Shown: positions 44,587 through 53,538, counted from the stretch's first letter. The stretch is DNA of 64,000 nt from Pigmentiphaga sp. NML030171 (GCF_002188635.1 NZ_NINX01000042.1:26920-90919); one strand, 5' to 3'. A program made the numbers and translations. The notes: a model not told the origin generated them from the sequence alone.

Positions 44587-45186
44587 TCAGTTCAACCCGT
44601 CGCCGACGATCTCGCTCGCCTTCAAGCCACCCAGGCGGGCATGCAGCCGGCCGCGCGTGGCGAAGGCAAAGGCGATCAGCACTTCGTCGCGGTTGGGCGC
44701 ATCGTTGAACATGGCCGACACCGTGTCGTAGTGCGAGCGCACGTACAGCGCGTCCTTGTGCGCCAGCGGAATGTCGATGACCGTGCCCGGACCGCCACGC
44801 TTGCCGGTGGACGGCACCCACGACTGGCCGCCGCCCAGCGCCGCGCGCACGGGCTCGGCGAAAACCGTGGTCAAGAGCGCGTTGCCGTGCTCGTACTCGC
44901 CGTCCGCGCCCACCAGGCAGGCCTTGCCGTAGCTTTCGATGGGCGTGCCGGCGGCGGCCTCCTGGATGCGGCGGCCGAACTCCGCGCCCAGCAGGTTCGA
45001 AGGCTCGATGTACGCGCCCAGGTTGTCCTCGTAGCGGCCGGCATAGGGGTTGTGCAGCACCGCGGCCACGACGATCTTGCGCAGCGGTTCGCCGTCGGCG
45101 GGCATGCCCGATTCGGTGGCCAGCGTGTCCTCGATCTGGAGGTACCACTTGCGGATATGGTAGGGGCCGAAGTTGGGGGATCTCAT
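44587..45186 (-). CDS. DUF1185 (amino-acid synthesis family) protein
   Basis: A 199-residue protein of the Pfam AA_synth/DUF1185 family (IRKWYLQIEDTLATESG; KIVVAAVLHNPYAGRYEDNL; YGKACLVGADGEYEHGNALLTT; GGGQSWVPSTGKRGGPGT). Members sit beside Bug and catabolic genes in many beta-proteobacteria; the name rests on a weak early link and the chemistry is unknown. One bp separates it from the hydrolase gene. Start at MRSPNF. Confidence 0.85.
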   Translation of the reverse strand: MRSPNFGPYHIRKWYLQIEDTLATESGMPADGEPLRKIVVAAVLHNPYAGRYEDNLGAYIEPSNLLGAEFGRRIQEAAAGTPIESYGKACLVGADGEYEHGNALLTTVFAEPVRAALGGGQSWVPSTGKRGGPGTVIDIPLAHKDALYVRSHYDTVSAMFNDAPNRDEVLIAFAFATRGRLHARLGGLKASEIVGDGLN

Positions 45187-45212
45187 GATGGGTTCCGTGA
45201 TTCGATAGAGAT

Positions 45213-45683
45213 TCAGAGCGGCCGCAGGTCGATGGGGTCGCTGGGCGCGTGATACTGGTTCAGGATGCGCTTGCCCTCTTCGTCGTCGTGCACCGTGTGG
45301 CAGAAGAACTCCAGGCGGTGGCCGTCGGGATCGTGGAAATAAACGCCGTAGCCGACCTTGTGGTCGGTGGTCTTGACCACCTCGACGCCCTTGCGCAGCA
45401 GCATCCCGTACAGACGGCGCAGTTCGTCGACGTCGCCGTCTATCTCCAGGCCGTAGTGCTGCATGTTGATCTGGCCGCGCGACAACGGCGAGCCGTCGGC
45501 CGACTCGGCGCGGATCAGCGCGATGTCGTGGTGCTTGACGCCGAACGAGAGGAACACCCACTTCTCGCCGCGCGCGGTCTCGGTCATGCCCAGCACGTCC
45601 TCGTACCAGGGGCCCGACTTGAACGGATCGGCCACGAACAGGGAAAGATGCGTGCGCGTGATCCGGGGCTTGATGTCCTGCAT
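45213..45683 (-). CDS. single-domain VOC metalloprotein
   Basis: A 156-residue vicinal-oxygen-chelate protein: metal-site residues His in RTHLSLFVADPF, His in NMQHYGLEIDGD and Glu in DPDGHRLEFFCH. Likely a one-domain extradiol dioxygenase or a glyoxalase-like isomerase, working as a dimer. GAGGAG lies 7 nt before the start. With the hydroxylase and alpha/beta hydrolase of the same operon it could supply the ring-cleavage step. Confidence 0.85.
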   Translation of the reverse strand: MQDIKPRITRTHLSLFVADPFKSGPWYEDVLGMTETARGEKWVFLSFGVKHHDIALIRAESADGSPLSRGQINMQHYGLEIDGDVDELRRLYGMLLRKGVEVVKTTDHKVGYGVYFHDPDGHRLEFFCHTVHDDEEGKRILNQYHAPSDPIDLRPL

Positions 45684-45694
45684 GGCGTGTCTCC

Positions 45695-46738
45695 TCAGGC
45701 AATGGACTGCGGATGCGCGTGCACCGGCGCCACGTGGGGCGTCCACGCGACCGAGGTGATCTCGCTGAAATCGCGCCAGTCCTTGAACCAGCTGCACCCG
45801 CCATCCATGGAGCGGAACAGGTGGCCGTATTTGGTGCCGGCCAGCACGAAGCGCGGATCGGCCGCGTGCGTGCCGAAGGCCCAGAAGGTCGAATTGGGCG
45901 CGGCATGCAGCAGCGCCCGCTGCCAGGTCACGCCCCGGTCGGCCGAGCGGTAGATGTGGCTGCGCGTGCCGGGCGTGCCGTCGCCGATGGCCAGCAGCAA
46001 GGCGCTGCCGTCGGCCAGGGGCTGGGCGGTGCGGGTGTAGTACATGCCGTCGAAGCGCAGGCGCGAGGGTTCGCCCGCCCACGCCCGCCCGTCGTCGGTG
46101 CTGGCATAGACGGTGTTGACCGACAGCACCAGCGTCTTCTTGGGCTGCCCGTCCGCGGGCGCGAGAATGGTGACGCCGTGGATGTCGGGGTTGGCGATCG
46201 CGCCTTCGCGCGCGCCTTCCTGGTCGACGCGCGTCCAGGTATCGCCCCGGTCGCCGCTGCGCCAGGCACCGCCTTCTTCCACGCCGAACCAGACTTCGCC
46301 CGCCACCGCCGGGTCCACGCAGATGGCCAGGATGCGCGGCCGGTTCACGCCCCGGCAGAACTCCGGGATCTCCGGCGGCAGCCGGGTCCAGCTCGCGCCG
46401 CCGTCCAGCGACCGGAACATGGCCGCGCGCGAGGGCGCGCCGGTGCCGGCATACATCACGGACGGCTCCAGCGGATCGATGGCCAGGGCCCAGACCGTCA
46501 TGCCGTCCGCGGGCGAGGCGACGCGCGAGAAATGCGCGCCGCCGTCGGTACTCAGGCAGATACCGCAATCGGCTCCGGCGAACACGCGGCGCGGGTCGGC
46601 CGGATCCACCGCCAGGCAGCGGACCACGCCGTCGAACTCGATGGCTTCCTTCAGACCCAGCCGGTGCCAGCTCGCGCCGTCGTCGACGCTGCGCAGGATG
46701 CCCTGTCCGGCGGTTCCCACCAATAGCGTGCCTTGCAT
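45695..46738 (-). CDS. BNR-repeat beta-propeller protein, cytoplasmic
   Basis: A 347-residue protein built of BNR/sialidase-like Asp-box repeats (SVDDGASWHRL; STDGGAHFSRV; SLDGGASWTRL; GDRGDTWTRV; STDDGRAWAG; SADRGVTWQRA; SMDGGCSWFKD), enough for a six- or seven-bladed propeller. It lacks a signal peptide and a sialidase catalytic set. In genomes such proteins are often labelled glycosyl hydrolase or exo-sialidase without evidence. It sits 14 bp after the SDR and 11 bp before the VOC gene. Its role in the operon is unknown; binding or scaffolding is possible. Confidence 0.8.
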   Translation of the reverse strand: MQGTLLVGTAGQGILRSVDDGASWHRLGLKEAIEFDGVVRCLAVDPADPRRVFAGADCGICLSTDGGAHFSRVASPADGMTVWALAIDPLEPSVMYAGTGAPSRAAMFRSLDGGASWTRLPPEIPEFCRGVNRPRILAICVDPAVAGEVWFGVEEGGAWRSGDRGDTWTRVDQEGAREGAIANPDIHGVTILAPADGQPKKTLVLSVNTVYASTDDGRAWAGEPSRLRFDGMYYTRTAQPLADGSALLLAIGDGTPGTRSHIYRSADRGVTWQRALLHAAPNSTFWAFGTHAADPRFVLAGTKYGHLFRSMDGGCSWFKDWRDFSEITSVAWTPHVAPVHAHPQSIA

Positions 46739-46752
46739 GGTTCCTCTCCCGC

Positions 46753-47547
46753 TCAAAGGAAAATGCCGCGCGTGATGCCGCCGTCCACGCCTATCGACTC
46801 GCCAGTGATGGCGGCCGCACGGGGCGAGGCCAGGAACAGGATGGTGTCGGCGATCTCGGCGGGCGTCAGCGTGCGCCGGATTGGCGTGGCGCGGATGTAG
46901 TTGGCCTCGACCTCGTCCACGCTCAGTCCCTGCTTGGCGGCTTCCTTCTCGTACAGCTCGCGGATGTGGGGCGTGTCGACCACGCCGGGGTGGATCACGT
47001 TGACCGTGATTCCATGAGGCCCGAGCTGGTCCGACAGGGTCTTGGTCATGTGGCACACGGCCACGTTGCGCATGCCCGAGAGCTGCTTGCTGCCGCGCCC
47101 GGTCAGGCCGCCGATGTTGACGATGCGCCCATAGCCGCCGGCCTTCATGTGCCGCGCCGCTTCCTTGGCGCAGCGCATGTAGCCCACGACCTTGATGTTG
47201 ATGTCTTGCAGCAGTCCCTCGGGATCGGCCAGTTCGATCTCGCTGCGCACCAGCCCGCCCGGATGGGCCGCGCCGTTGACCAGGATGTCCAGGCGGCCGA
47301 AGTGCCCGGCCACGCGATCCATCATTGCCGCCACCTGCGCGGTATCGGACACATCGGCCGCCACCGGCAGCACGTCCACGCCATGCGCGGCGCGGATCTC
47401 GCGCGCGGCCGCGTCGAGCTGAGCCTGGTTGCGCGAGACGATCGCCACGTTCACGCCTTCGGCCGCCAGGGCCTCGGCGGTCGCCCGTCCTATGCCCAGG
47501 CTGCCGCCCGTCACGACCGCCGCGCGGCCTTTCAGTTCTAGGTCCAT
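46753..47547 (-). CDS. SDR-family protein lacking the catalytic tyrosine
   Basis: A 264-residue short-chain dehydrogenase/reductase with the cofactor motif TGGSLGIGRA (about 13-22), NGAAHPG (NNAG position) and a normal C-terminus. The YxxxK motif is C-H-M-T-K: Lys is kept but Tyr is replaced by Cys, confirmed from the bases. It may use another acid or serve a different reaction. Start at 47547 because GGAG is 5 nt upstream. Second gene of the large operon. Confidence 0.87.
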   Translation of the reverse strand: MDLELKGRAAVVTGGSLGIGRATAEALAAEGVNVAIVSRNQAQLDAAAREIRAAHGVDVLPVAADVSDTAQVAAMMDRVAGHFGRLDILVNGAAHPGGLVRSEIELADPEGLLQDINIKVVGYMRCAKEAARHMKAGGYGRIVNIGGLTGRGSKQLSGMRNVAVCHMTKTLSDQLGPHGITVNVIHPGVVDTPHIRELYEKEAAKQGLSVDEVEANYIRATPIRRTLTPAEIADTILFLASPRAAAITGESIGVDGGITRGIFL

Positions 47548-47596
47548 CATTTCTCCAATGAATCGTTGTCGGCGCGGCCCCAAAAGGCCGCCGGCA

Positions 47597-49144
47597 CTAC
47601 AGTTGCATTTCGATCAGGGTCGGCCCGGGACGCGCGCACGCGGCGGCGAAGGCCTCGGCCAGTTCCTCGGCCGTCTCGACCCGGCTGGACGGCACACCGT
47701 AGCCGTCGGCCAGCCGCGTCCAGTCGATGCGCGGCCGGTCCAGGCTGGTCAGCGCCTCGGCCTGCGGACCGGGCTGCTCGCCGCGCGCCAGTTCCTTGCG
47801 CAGGATTCCGTATTGGTGATTGGCGGCGATCAGCACGACCACCGGCAGATTCTCGTGGGCCAGCGACCAGAGCGTCTGCACCGTGTACTGCGTGCTGCCG
47901 TCCGACAGCAGCGCCACCACCCGGCGCCCGGGGCTGGCGATCGCCGCGCCCAGCGCCACCGGCAGCCCCTGTCCGATCGCGCCGCCGGTATTGGTCAACG
48001 CGGTGTGGCGGGCCGAGGCGGCCGAAGCGGCGTAGAACGGATAGCCGCAGGTGCCACCCTCTACCGAAACGATGGCGTCCTCGGGCAGCAGGCGCGCCAC
48101 CGTGGCCGAGATCGCGGCGGGGGTCAGCCGGCCCTGCTGCGCCGGCAGGGGCGCCGGCGCGGCGTCTTGCCAGGCGGGCGCCTCCAGCATCCCGGCCAGC
48201 GCCTCCAGGTAGTCCGCCACCGGTTCGCCCGGCGCCCCCAGCGCCATCAGCCGGCCGGGCTCCACCATCCGGCTGGGGTGGCCCTCGTAGCCGAAGTAGG
48301 TCACGGGCGGCAGTGCGCCGGCCAGTACGACCACATCCGCTTCGTCCAGCACCTCGCGGGCGGGCTCGGGGAAATACGGCAGGCGATCGAAATCGGGCAG
48401 GCCGCCGCCGCGCTCGGCGCGCGACGGGAATGTCTCGGCGTAGGCCGACGCGCCCAGCGCGGCACACAGCCGGGCCGCGGCCCGCTGCCCGCGGGCGCCC
48501 AGGCCGCTGGCCGGTCCTCCGCCTCCCAGCAGGAACAGTGCCTTGCGCGCGGACTTCAGCCGCGCGGCGCAGGCCGCCAGGTCGGGGGCGGCTACGGGCT
48601 CCGCGTGGGCATCGGCACCGGCGGCGTCATCGCCCGCGCCTGCCTCGCCCACCTGGAAATCGGCCGGGAAAATCACGGTCGCGCCCTGCCCGCCGCGCGC
48701 CAGGCTGGCGCGCACCGCTTCCCGGCCGGCCCGCGCGGCGTCCCCGGCGCTGGCCACCCGGTGCACCCAGCCCGACACCGGCCGCGCCAGCGACTCGATG
48801 TCGGAGGTCAGCGGCGCATCGACCGGCAGATGCCAGCTCATGTGGTCGCCGATCAGGTTGACGATCGGGGTATGGGCACGCCGGGCGTTGTGCAGGTTGG
48901 CGATCCCGTTGGCGAAGCCGGGCCCCAGGTGCAGCAGCGTGGCCGCCGGCACGCCGCGCATGCGGCCGTAGCCGTCGGCGGCGCCGGTGCAGACGTTCTC
49001 CTGCAGGCCCAGCACGCAGCGCATGCCGGGCACGGCGTCGAACGCCCGCACGACATCCAGTTCCGTCGTGCCGGGATTGGCGAAACATACCTCCACGCCT
49101 TCTACCTGCAAGGCCGCCAGCAAGGCTTGCGCTCCAGTCGTCAT
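47597..49144 (-). CDS. ThDP-dependent enzyme (benzoylformate decarboxylase / IlvB-like)
   Basis: A 515-residue ThDP enzyme: activating Glu in LGLQENVCTGAADGYGR, and a ThDP motif SDGSTQYTVQTLWSLAHENLPVVVL...NHQYG close to that of benzoylformate decarboxylase, though the usual GDG is SDG. It probably decarboxylates a 2-keto acid, possibly an aromatic one. First gene of the eleven-gene operon; a 201-bp AT-rich region with palindromes separates it from the divergent IclR gene. Confidence 0.87.
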   Translation of the reverse strand: MTTGAQALLAALQVEGVEVCFANPGTTELDVVRAFDAVPGMRCVLGLQENVCTGAADGYGRMRGVPAATLLHLGPGFANGIANLHNARRAHTPIVNLIGDHMSWHLPVDAPLTSDIESLARPVSGWVHRVASAGDAARAGREAVRASLARGGQGATVIFPADFQVGEAGAGDDAAGADAHAEPVAAPDLAACAARLKSARKALFLLGGGGPASGLGARGQRAAARLCAALGASAYAETFPSRAERGGGLPDFDRLPYFPEPAREVLDEADVVVLAGALPPVTYFGYEGHPSRMVEPGRLMALGAPGEPVADYLEALAGMLEAPAWQDAAPAPLPAQQGRLTPAAISATVARLLPEDAIVSVEGGTCGYPFYAASAASARHTALTNTGGAIGQGLPVALGAAIASPGRRVVALLSDGSTQYTVQTLWSLAHENLPVVVLIAANHQYGILRKELARGEQPGPQAEALTSLDRPRIDWTRLADGYGVPSSRVETAEELAEAFAAACARPGPTLIEMQL

Positions 49145-49215
49145 GTCGAACTCCTTTTTTTCAGTATTATCGCTATTCGATAAAAATGTAAATTCAATAA
49201 AAATATTGTCCCATT

Positions 49216-49231
49216 AATTTCGATAGAAATT
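49216..49231. promoter_or_regulatory. candidate IclR operator
   Basis: AATTTC-GATA-GAAATT perfect inverted repeat in the AT-rich gap between the large operon and the divergent IclR gene. Related half-sites (TTCGATAAAAA near 49176 and TTGATAAATT near 49238) flank it, suggesting multiple binding sites. Confidence 0.55.
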
Positions 49232-49345
49232 TGCTTATTTGATAAATTTGCATAACCTTGCGGGACGAAGACGGTCTCCGGCTTGCCAAAGCGCCGCCAT
49301 TGCGGCACCCTGGCGGGCTTCGTTTTCCCCTGCCGTCCGCCTCTC

Positions 49346-50095
49346 ATGAACAGCCTTCGCCGCATGCTCGACGTCCTCGATCTCTTCAGGCCCGACCAGC
49401 CTGCCGTTGACGTCGACGTGATCTGCAACCAGCTCGGCTATGCGCCCGCCACGGCCTATCGCTACATCCGGGAGCTCTGCGCGGTGGGCCTCCTGGTGCG
49501 GCTTCCGGGGGGATATGCGCTAGGGCCGCGCGTGATCCAGCTCGATCTGCAGATGCGCGAATACGACCCGATGCTCAACGAGAGCCGGGACCTGATCGAG
49601 GCTTTGGGGGAAGAAACGGGCCTGAACGTGCTGTTGAGCGAGCTGTACGGCAGCACGGTCATCACCGTGCACCACCACCCGGGGCGCGACGTAGAGCCGC
49701 TGCGCTTCGGCCGCGGCCGTCCCATGGCCCTGCTGCGCAGCGCCACGGCGCGCGTGGTGCTGGCCAGCCTGCCGCCCCGCCAACTGCGCCGCCTGTACGA
49801 CGAGCATGCGCAGGAAGCGGACATGCAGCGGCTGGGCACGAGCTGGAAGGACTTCTCGCGCGCCATGCTGGAGATACGGCGCGCGGGATATTGCCTGTCC
49901 GTCGGCGACCTCGACCCGGACAAGGCCGGGATCGCCGCCCCCATCTTCGACGAACGCAAGCGGATACTGGGCAGCATCACCGCGGTGGGATCGGTGGACC
50001 GCTTCCAGGCCTTCAACGAGGAATATCTGGCCAAGCGGCTGCGCGAGGCCGCCGCGGAGATCACGCGGCGGATCTCGCAGGGCGCGCAGGCCTGA
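49346..50095 (+). CDS. IclR-family transcriptional regulator
   Basis: A 249-residue IclR: winged helix (LRRMLDVLDLFRPDQPAVDV; YAPATAYRYIRELCAVGLL) and effector domain (EETGLNVLLSELYGSTVITVHHHPG; GRGRPMALLRSATARVVLA). Divergent from the eleven-gene operon with a palindromic AT-rich spacer, so it most likely controls that operon. Start at MNSLRR; a longer frame exists without support. Tail-to-tail with another IclR gene 26 bp away. Confidence 0.92.
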   Translation: MNSLRRMLDVLDLFRPDQPAVDVDVICNQLGYAPATAYRYIRELCAVGLLVRLPGGYALGPRVIQLDLQMREYDPMLNESRDLIEALGEETGLNVLLSELYGSTVITVHHHPGRDVEPLRFGRGRPMALLRSATARVVLASLPPRQLRRLYDEHAQEADMQRLGTSWKDFSRAMLEIRRAGYCLSVGDLDPDKAGIAAPIFDERKRILGSITAVGSVDRFQAFNEEYLAKRLREAAAEITRRISQGAQA

Positions 50096-50121
50096 GGCGC
50101 TTCGGACCGGGGCTGAGGCCC

Positions 50122-50877
50122 TCAGCCCGCCAGTTCGTCGGCGATCCGGCCGGCGGCCTGCCTGACCAGTTGCACCACGCGCGGCACGTCCACCACGTCG
50201 ATGCGCGGCATGTCTATCACCACTGACAAGGCGCCCCAGACGGCGCCGTCGGCCTTGGGTATGGGCGCCGCGATGGCCGCCAGTTGCGGCTCCAGCTCGC
50301 CCCGGGACACGTAATGGCCGGCCCGGCGGATCGCGGCGTAGTACTTCCGGAAAGCCGGCCACTCGGTGGGCAGGCCGGCCCGGGCGATGTCGCCGGGATG
50401 CGCGTCGAACAGCTTGCGCAGCGACGCTGGCGGAAACGACGCCAGGATGACCTTGGGCGCGCCGCCGCTGAACAGCGGGCGGGGGCGCCCCCGCCCGTAG
50501 GACAGCGTCGCGGGCGCCTTGCCCATTTCGCGGTGCGTGTCCAGGATCTGCGAACCGAACCAGGCCGAAGTCACGCAATCGAAGCTGGTCTTCTCCACCA
50601 GTTCGGCCATGTGGGGAATCGCCACCTGCAACAGCGGATCGGCCCGCCGGATGTAGTAGTCCAGCACCACGATGCGCGGGCCCAGCGCATAACGCGAGTC
50701 GCCGGCACGCTGGAGCAGCCCCGCATCGCCCAACGTCTTCACGTAGCGATAGCCGGTGGGCAGAGACACGTCCAGCAGCGACGCGATCTCTTCGGCGGTG
50801 CGCGTCAGGTGCTCGTCGTCGAACAGGTCCAGCACCCGCAGCATGCGTTCCAGGCTGGTGGCGGATTTTTCTTCCAT
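50122..50877 (-). CDS. IclR-family transcriptional regulator
   Basis: A 251-residue IclR: LERMLRVLDLFDDEHLTRTA, LDVSLPTGYRYVKTLGDAGLL helix-turn-helix; effector domain ...KTSFDCVTSAWFGSQILDTHREMG, YGRGRPRPLFSGGAPKVILA. It is the second gene after an FAD hydroxylase on the minus strand, only 4 bp downstream of it, so it is cotranscribed with a likely target. Paralogue of the neighbouring IclR but clearly distinct. Confidence 0.92.
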   Translation of the reverse strand: MEEKSATSLERMLRVLDLFDDEHLTRTAEEIASLLDVSLPTGYRYVKTLGDAGLLQRAGDSRYALGPRIVVLDYYIRRADPLLQVAIPHMAELVEKTSFDCVTSAWFGSQILDTHREMGKAPATLSYGRGRPRPLFSGGAPKVILASFPPASLRKLFDAHPGDIARAGLPTEWPAFRKYYAAIRRAGHYVSRGELEPQLAAIAAPIPKADGAVWGALSVVIDMPRIDVVDVPRVVQLVRQAAGRIADELAG

Positions 50878-50881
50878 GCGG

Positions 50882-52426
50882 TCATCGGGACAAAGCCACC
50901 CCGGCCGCCGGCAGGCGGGCCGTGATGCGCTCGAGTTCGTCGGAGGTGCGCGCCACGCCCATCAGGTAGCGGTCGGGACGCAACACGACGGCCCGCGCGC
51001 CGTGCGCATCGAGCCAGACCGCTAGTGTACGGCCCGGACGGTCGAGCACCGCCGCGTCCATCGCACGCCAGCGTTCTCGCGTGGCCTCTCCCACCGCGCC
51101 CACCACGCCGGGCGCGCCGATGATCGCCATGCGGTTGCCCAGCGCCTCGTCCAGCAGCCGGCCGTCGTCCAGACGCGGCTGCGGAAAGGGCAGCCCCGCT
51201 GGCGCGGCCGCATCGCCCTGAAGTCCCGGTCCCAGGGCGGGAGACGGAAACTCGAAGATCTCCGGTTCGCCGGCCGAGAAACGCAGGTCGCGTTCGCGTG
51301 CCGCGTCCGGATCGGTGGCCTGGATGATGCCGCCCAGGCGCACGGCCAGTTCCACGAAAGCCCGCACGTGCGGCGCGCGCTCGGACTCGTAGGAATCGAG
51401 CAGCGCATCGCCGGCCCGCCCACGCAATACCGCCTCGAGCTTCCACGCCAGGTTGGCGGCATCGCGCATGCCGGCGCACATGCCCTGCCCCAGGAACGGC
51501 GGCGTCTGGTGCGCCGAGTCGCCGGCCAGCAACATGCGGCCCTTGCGCCAACCATGCGCAAGCACGGAGTGGAAGGTATAGACCACGGCGCGTTCGAGGT
51601 CGGCCTGCTCGGGGGTAACCCAGCGGCGCACGAGGCGCCACAGCGTATCGGGCCGGACCAGCGCGGCGGCGTCATCCCCCGGCATGATCATGATCTCCCA
51701 GCGCCGGCGGCGGCCGACCACGTTGCAGTAAGTCATGGGCCGCGCGGGATCGCAGTATTGCACCGTATGAGCGGGCAGCGACGAACCGTCGTCCTTCAGG
51801 ATCGCATCGAAGACCAGCCACGGCTGGTGCAGGCCCAGGTCCTCCATCCTGCTGTCCATGGTCTTGCGCACCAGCGACCGGGCGCCGTCGCAGCCGACGA
51901 CATAGCGGACGCGCGCGATACCGCCGTCCGCCAGGTCCAGCTCGACCCAATCGCCGCGCTCGCGCAGGGCCGTCACTTCGCAACCCAGCCGTACCGCCAC
52001 CCCCGCATGGCGGGCAACGCCCTCGCGCAGCACGCGTTCCAGCTCGGGCTGGTGGAAGTAGTAGTTGTTGGCGCATCCGTGCGGCCCGTCGTCGGCCGTG
52101 CCGCCCCGGATCAGCAGGGTCCTGCCTTCGGCGTTGACGAAGTGCATGCCCTGGCTGCCGGGCCGCGCCACCTCCAGCACCGCCTCCCGCAGGCCCGCAT
52201 TCTGGAAGATCCGCATGACCTCGCCGTCGAAATGGATGGCGCGCGGCAAGGGATAGACCTGGCGTTCCTTGTCCAGCACCAGTACCGACAACCCCGCCTG
52301 CCCCAGCAGATTGGCCAGCAGGGCCCCCACCGGCCCGTAGCCGACAATCGCCACGTCGGCCGTCATCGAGGGACGTTCACGCATGGTGGCCGGCTTCCAT
52401 GCGGCATGGGAGGGTTGCACTGCCAT
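50882..52426 (-). CDS. FAD-dependent aromatic hydroxylase
   Basis: A 514-residue class A monooxygenase: VAIVGYGPVGALLANLLGQAG (FAD), GCDGARSLVRKT (DG), GDSAHQTPPFLGQGMCAGMRDAANLAWK, and a C-terminal LRPDRYLMGVA end. Related to MhpA and to pentachlorophenol / resorcinol-type hydroxylases. Start at 52426 with AAGGAG upstream. It forms an operon with the downstream IclR and is divergent from a Bug receptor; a 17-bp palindrome lies between. Confidence 0.9.
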   Translation of the reverse strand: MAVQPSHAAWKPATMRERPSMTADVAIVGYGPVGALLANLLGQAGLSVLVLDKERQVYPLPRAIHFDGEVMRIFQNAGLREAVLEVARPGSQGMHFVNAEGRTLLIRGGTADDGPHGCANNYYFHQPELERVLREGVARHAGVAVRLGCEVTALRERGDWVELDLADGGIARVRYVVGCDGARSLVRKTMDSRMEDLGLHQPWLVFDAILKDDGSSLPAHTVQYCDPARPMTYCNVVGRRRRWEIMIMPGDDAAALVRPDTLWRLVRRWVTPEQADLERAVVYTFHSVLAHGWRKGRMLLAGDSAHQTPPFLGQGMCAGMRDAANLAWKLEAVLRGRAGDALLDSYESERAPHVRAFVELAVRLGGIIQATDPDAARERDLRFSAGEPEIFEFPSPALGPGLQGDAAAPAGLPFPQPRLDDGRLLDEALGNRMAIIGAPGVVGAVGEATRERWRAMDAAVLDRPGRTLAVWLDAHGARAVVLRPDRYLMGVARTSDELERITARLPAAGVALSR

Positions 52427-52439
52427 TACTTCTCCTTCT

Positions 52440-52456
52440 TTCTCTTTAAAAGAGAA
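52440..52456. promoter_or_regulatory. candidate IclR operator
   Basis: TTCTCTTT-A-AAAGAGAA perfect inverted repeat in the 137-bp AT-rich gap between the FAD hydroxylase and the Bug gene, with another TTCTCTT half-site about 60 bp on, near 52503. It is 14 bp from the hydroxylase start, so a bound protein would block translation-initiation-region transcription. Confidence 0.55.
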
Positions 52457-52563
52457 TAAAAGTTGATTTTTTGTTTGTCGTGTGTTTTTAATATATACGA
52501 ATTCTCTTATTTTGATAATAGATAAACAAAAATCACGGAAGTGATGAACCCAGGAGACGCCCC

Positions 52564-53538
52564 ATGAATCCGCTGTTACGCCGCATCGGCCTGCCCGCCA
52601 TCGCCCTGGCGGCCCTCGTTTCGACCGGCGCCCACGCCGAGGACTACCCCGCGCGGGCGGTTCGCATCATTGCCCCCTTCGCCGCCGGCACCGGACCCGA
52701 CGCCAATGCCCGCGAGATCGCGGCCGAACTGACCAAGGTCCTGGGGCAGACGGTGTTCGTGGACAACCGCCCGGGGGCCTCCGGCATCATCGGCACCGAG
52801 GCGGCCGCGCGCGCCACGCCCGACGGCTACACCCTGTACATCGGCACCACCAGCACGCTGTCGGTCGTGCCGCACCTGTATTCCAAGCTGCCCTTCGACG
52901 CAGCCAGGGACCTCACTCCGGTCAGCCTGCTCGGCATCCTGAACACCGGGCTGATCGCCACGCCCAAGCTGCCCGCCAACGACATCCGCGCCTTGCTGGC
53001 CTTGATGAAAGCCAAGCCCGATGCCGTCAACGTGGCCACGCAGGGGCCGGGCAGCTACTCGCACCTGTCGGGCGAATGGTTCGGATTCAGCGCGAACACC
53101 AGACTCAACTTCGTGCCGTACAACAGCAACAGCCCCTACGCCGACCTGCTGGCGGGCCAGGTGCAACTGATGTTCGACGGCCTGCCCGCGGCGGCAGGCA
53201 ACATCCGCGCGGGCAAGCTCAAGCTGCTGGCGATCACGGGCAAGCAGCGGCACCCCACCTTTCCCGACGTACCGACCTTCGCCGAATCGGGTATCGCGGA
53301 CTTCGAACCCATCGCCTGGCAGGGGCTGCTGGCGCCGGCAGGCACCCCCAAGGCCATCGTCGACAAACTCAGCGAAGCCATGCGCAAGGCCGCGCAGTCG
53401 CCGGAACTGGCCGAAAAATGGCGCTCGTATGGGGGAGAACTGAAGGGAAACACGCCGGCGGAATTCGCCGCGTTCATCGCGGCTGACCGCGCCAAGTGGG
53501 GCGAGGTCGTGCGCAAGGCCAACGTCAGGCTGGATTGA
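52564..53538 (+). CDS. Bug-family TTT receptor
   Basis: A 324-residue periplasmic receptor: signal peptide (ALVSTGAHAE, cleaved about 26), then DYPARAVRIIAPFAAGTGPDANAREI, VFVDNRPGASGIIGTE and TPDGYTLYIG. GGAG precedes the ATG. Divergent from the FAD hydroxylase - IclR pair with which it shares a regulatory region; likely captures that pathway's aromatic acid. Confidence 0.92.
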   Translation: MNPLLRRIGLPAIALAALVSTGAHAEDYPARAVRIIAPFAAGTGPDANAREIAAELTKVLGQTVFVDNRPGASGIIGTEAAARATPDGYTLYIGTTSTLSVVPHLYSKLPFDAARDLTPVSLLGILNTGLIATPKLPANDIRALLALMKAKPDAVNVATQGPGSYSHLSGEWFGFSANTRLNFVPYNSNSPYADLLAGQVQLMFDGLPAAAGNIRAGKLKLLAITGKQRHPTFPDVPTFAESGIADFEPIAWQGLLAPAGTPKAIVDKLSEAMRKAAQSPELAEKWRSYGGELKGNTPAEFAAFIAADRAKWGEVVRKANVRLD

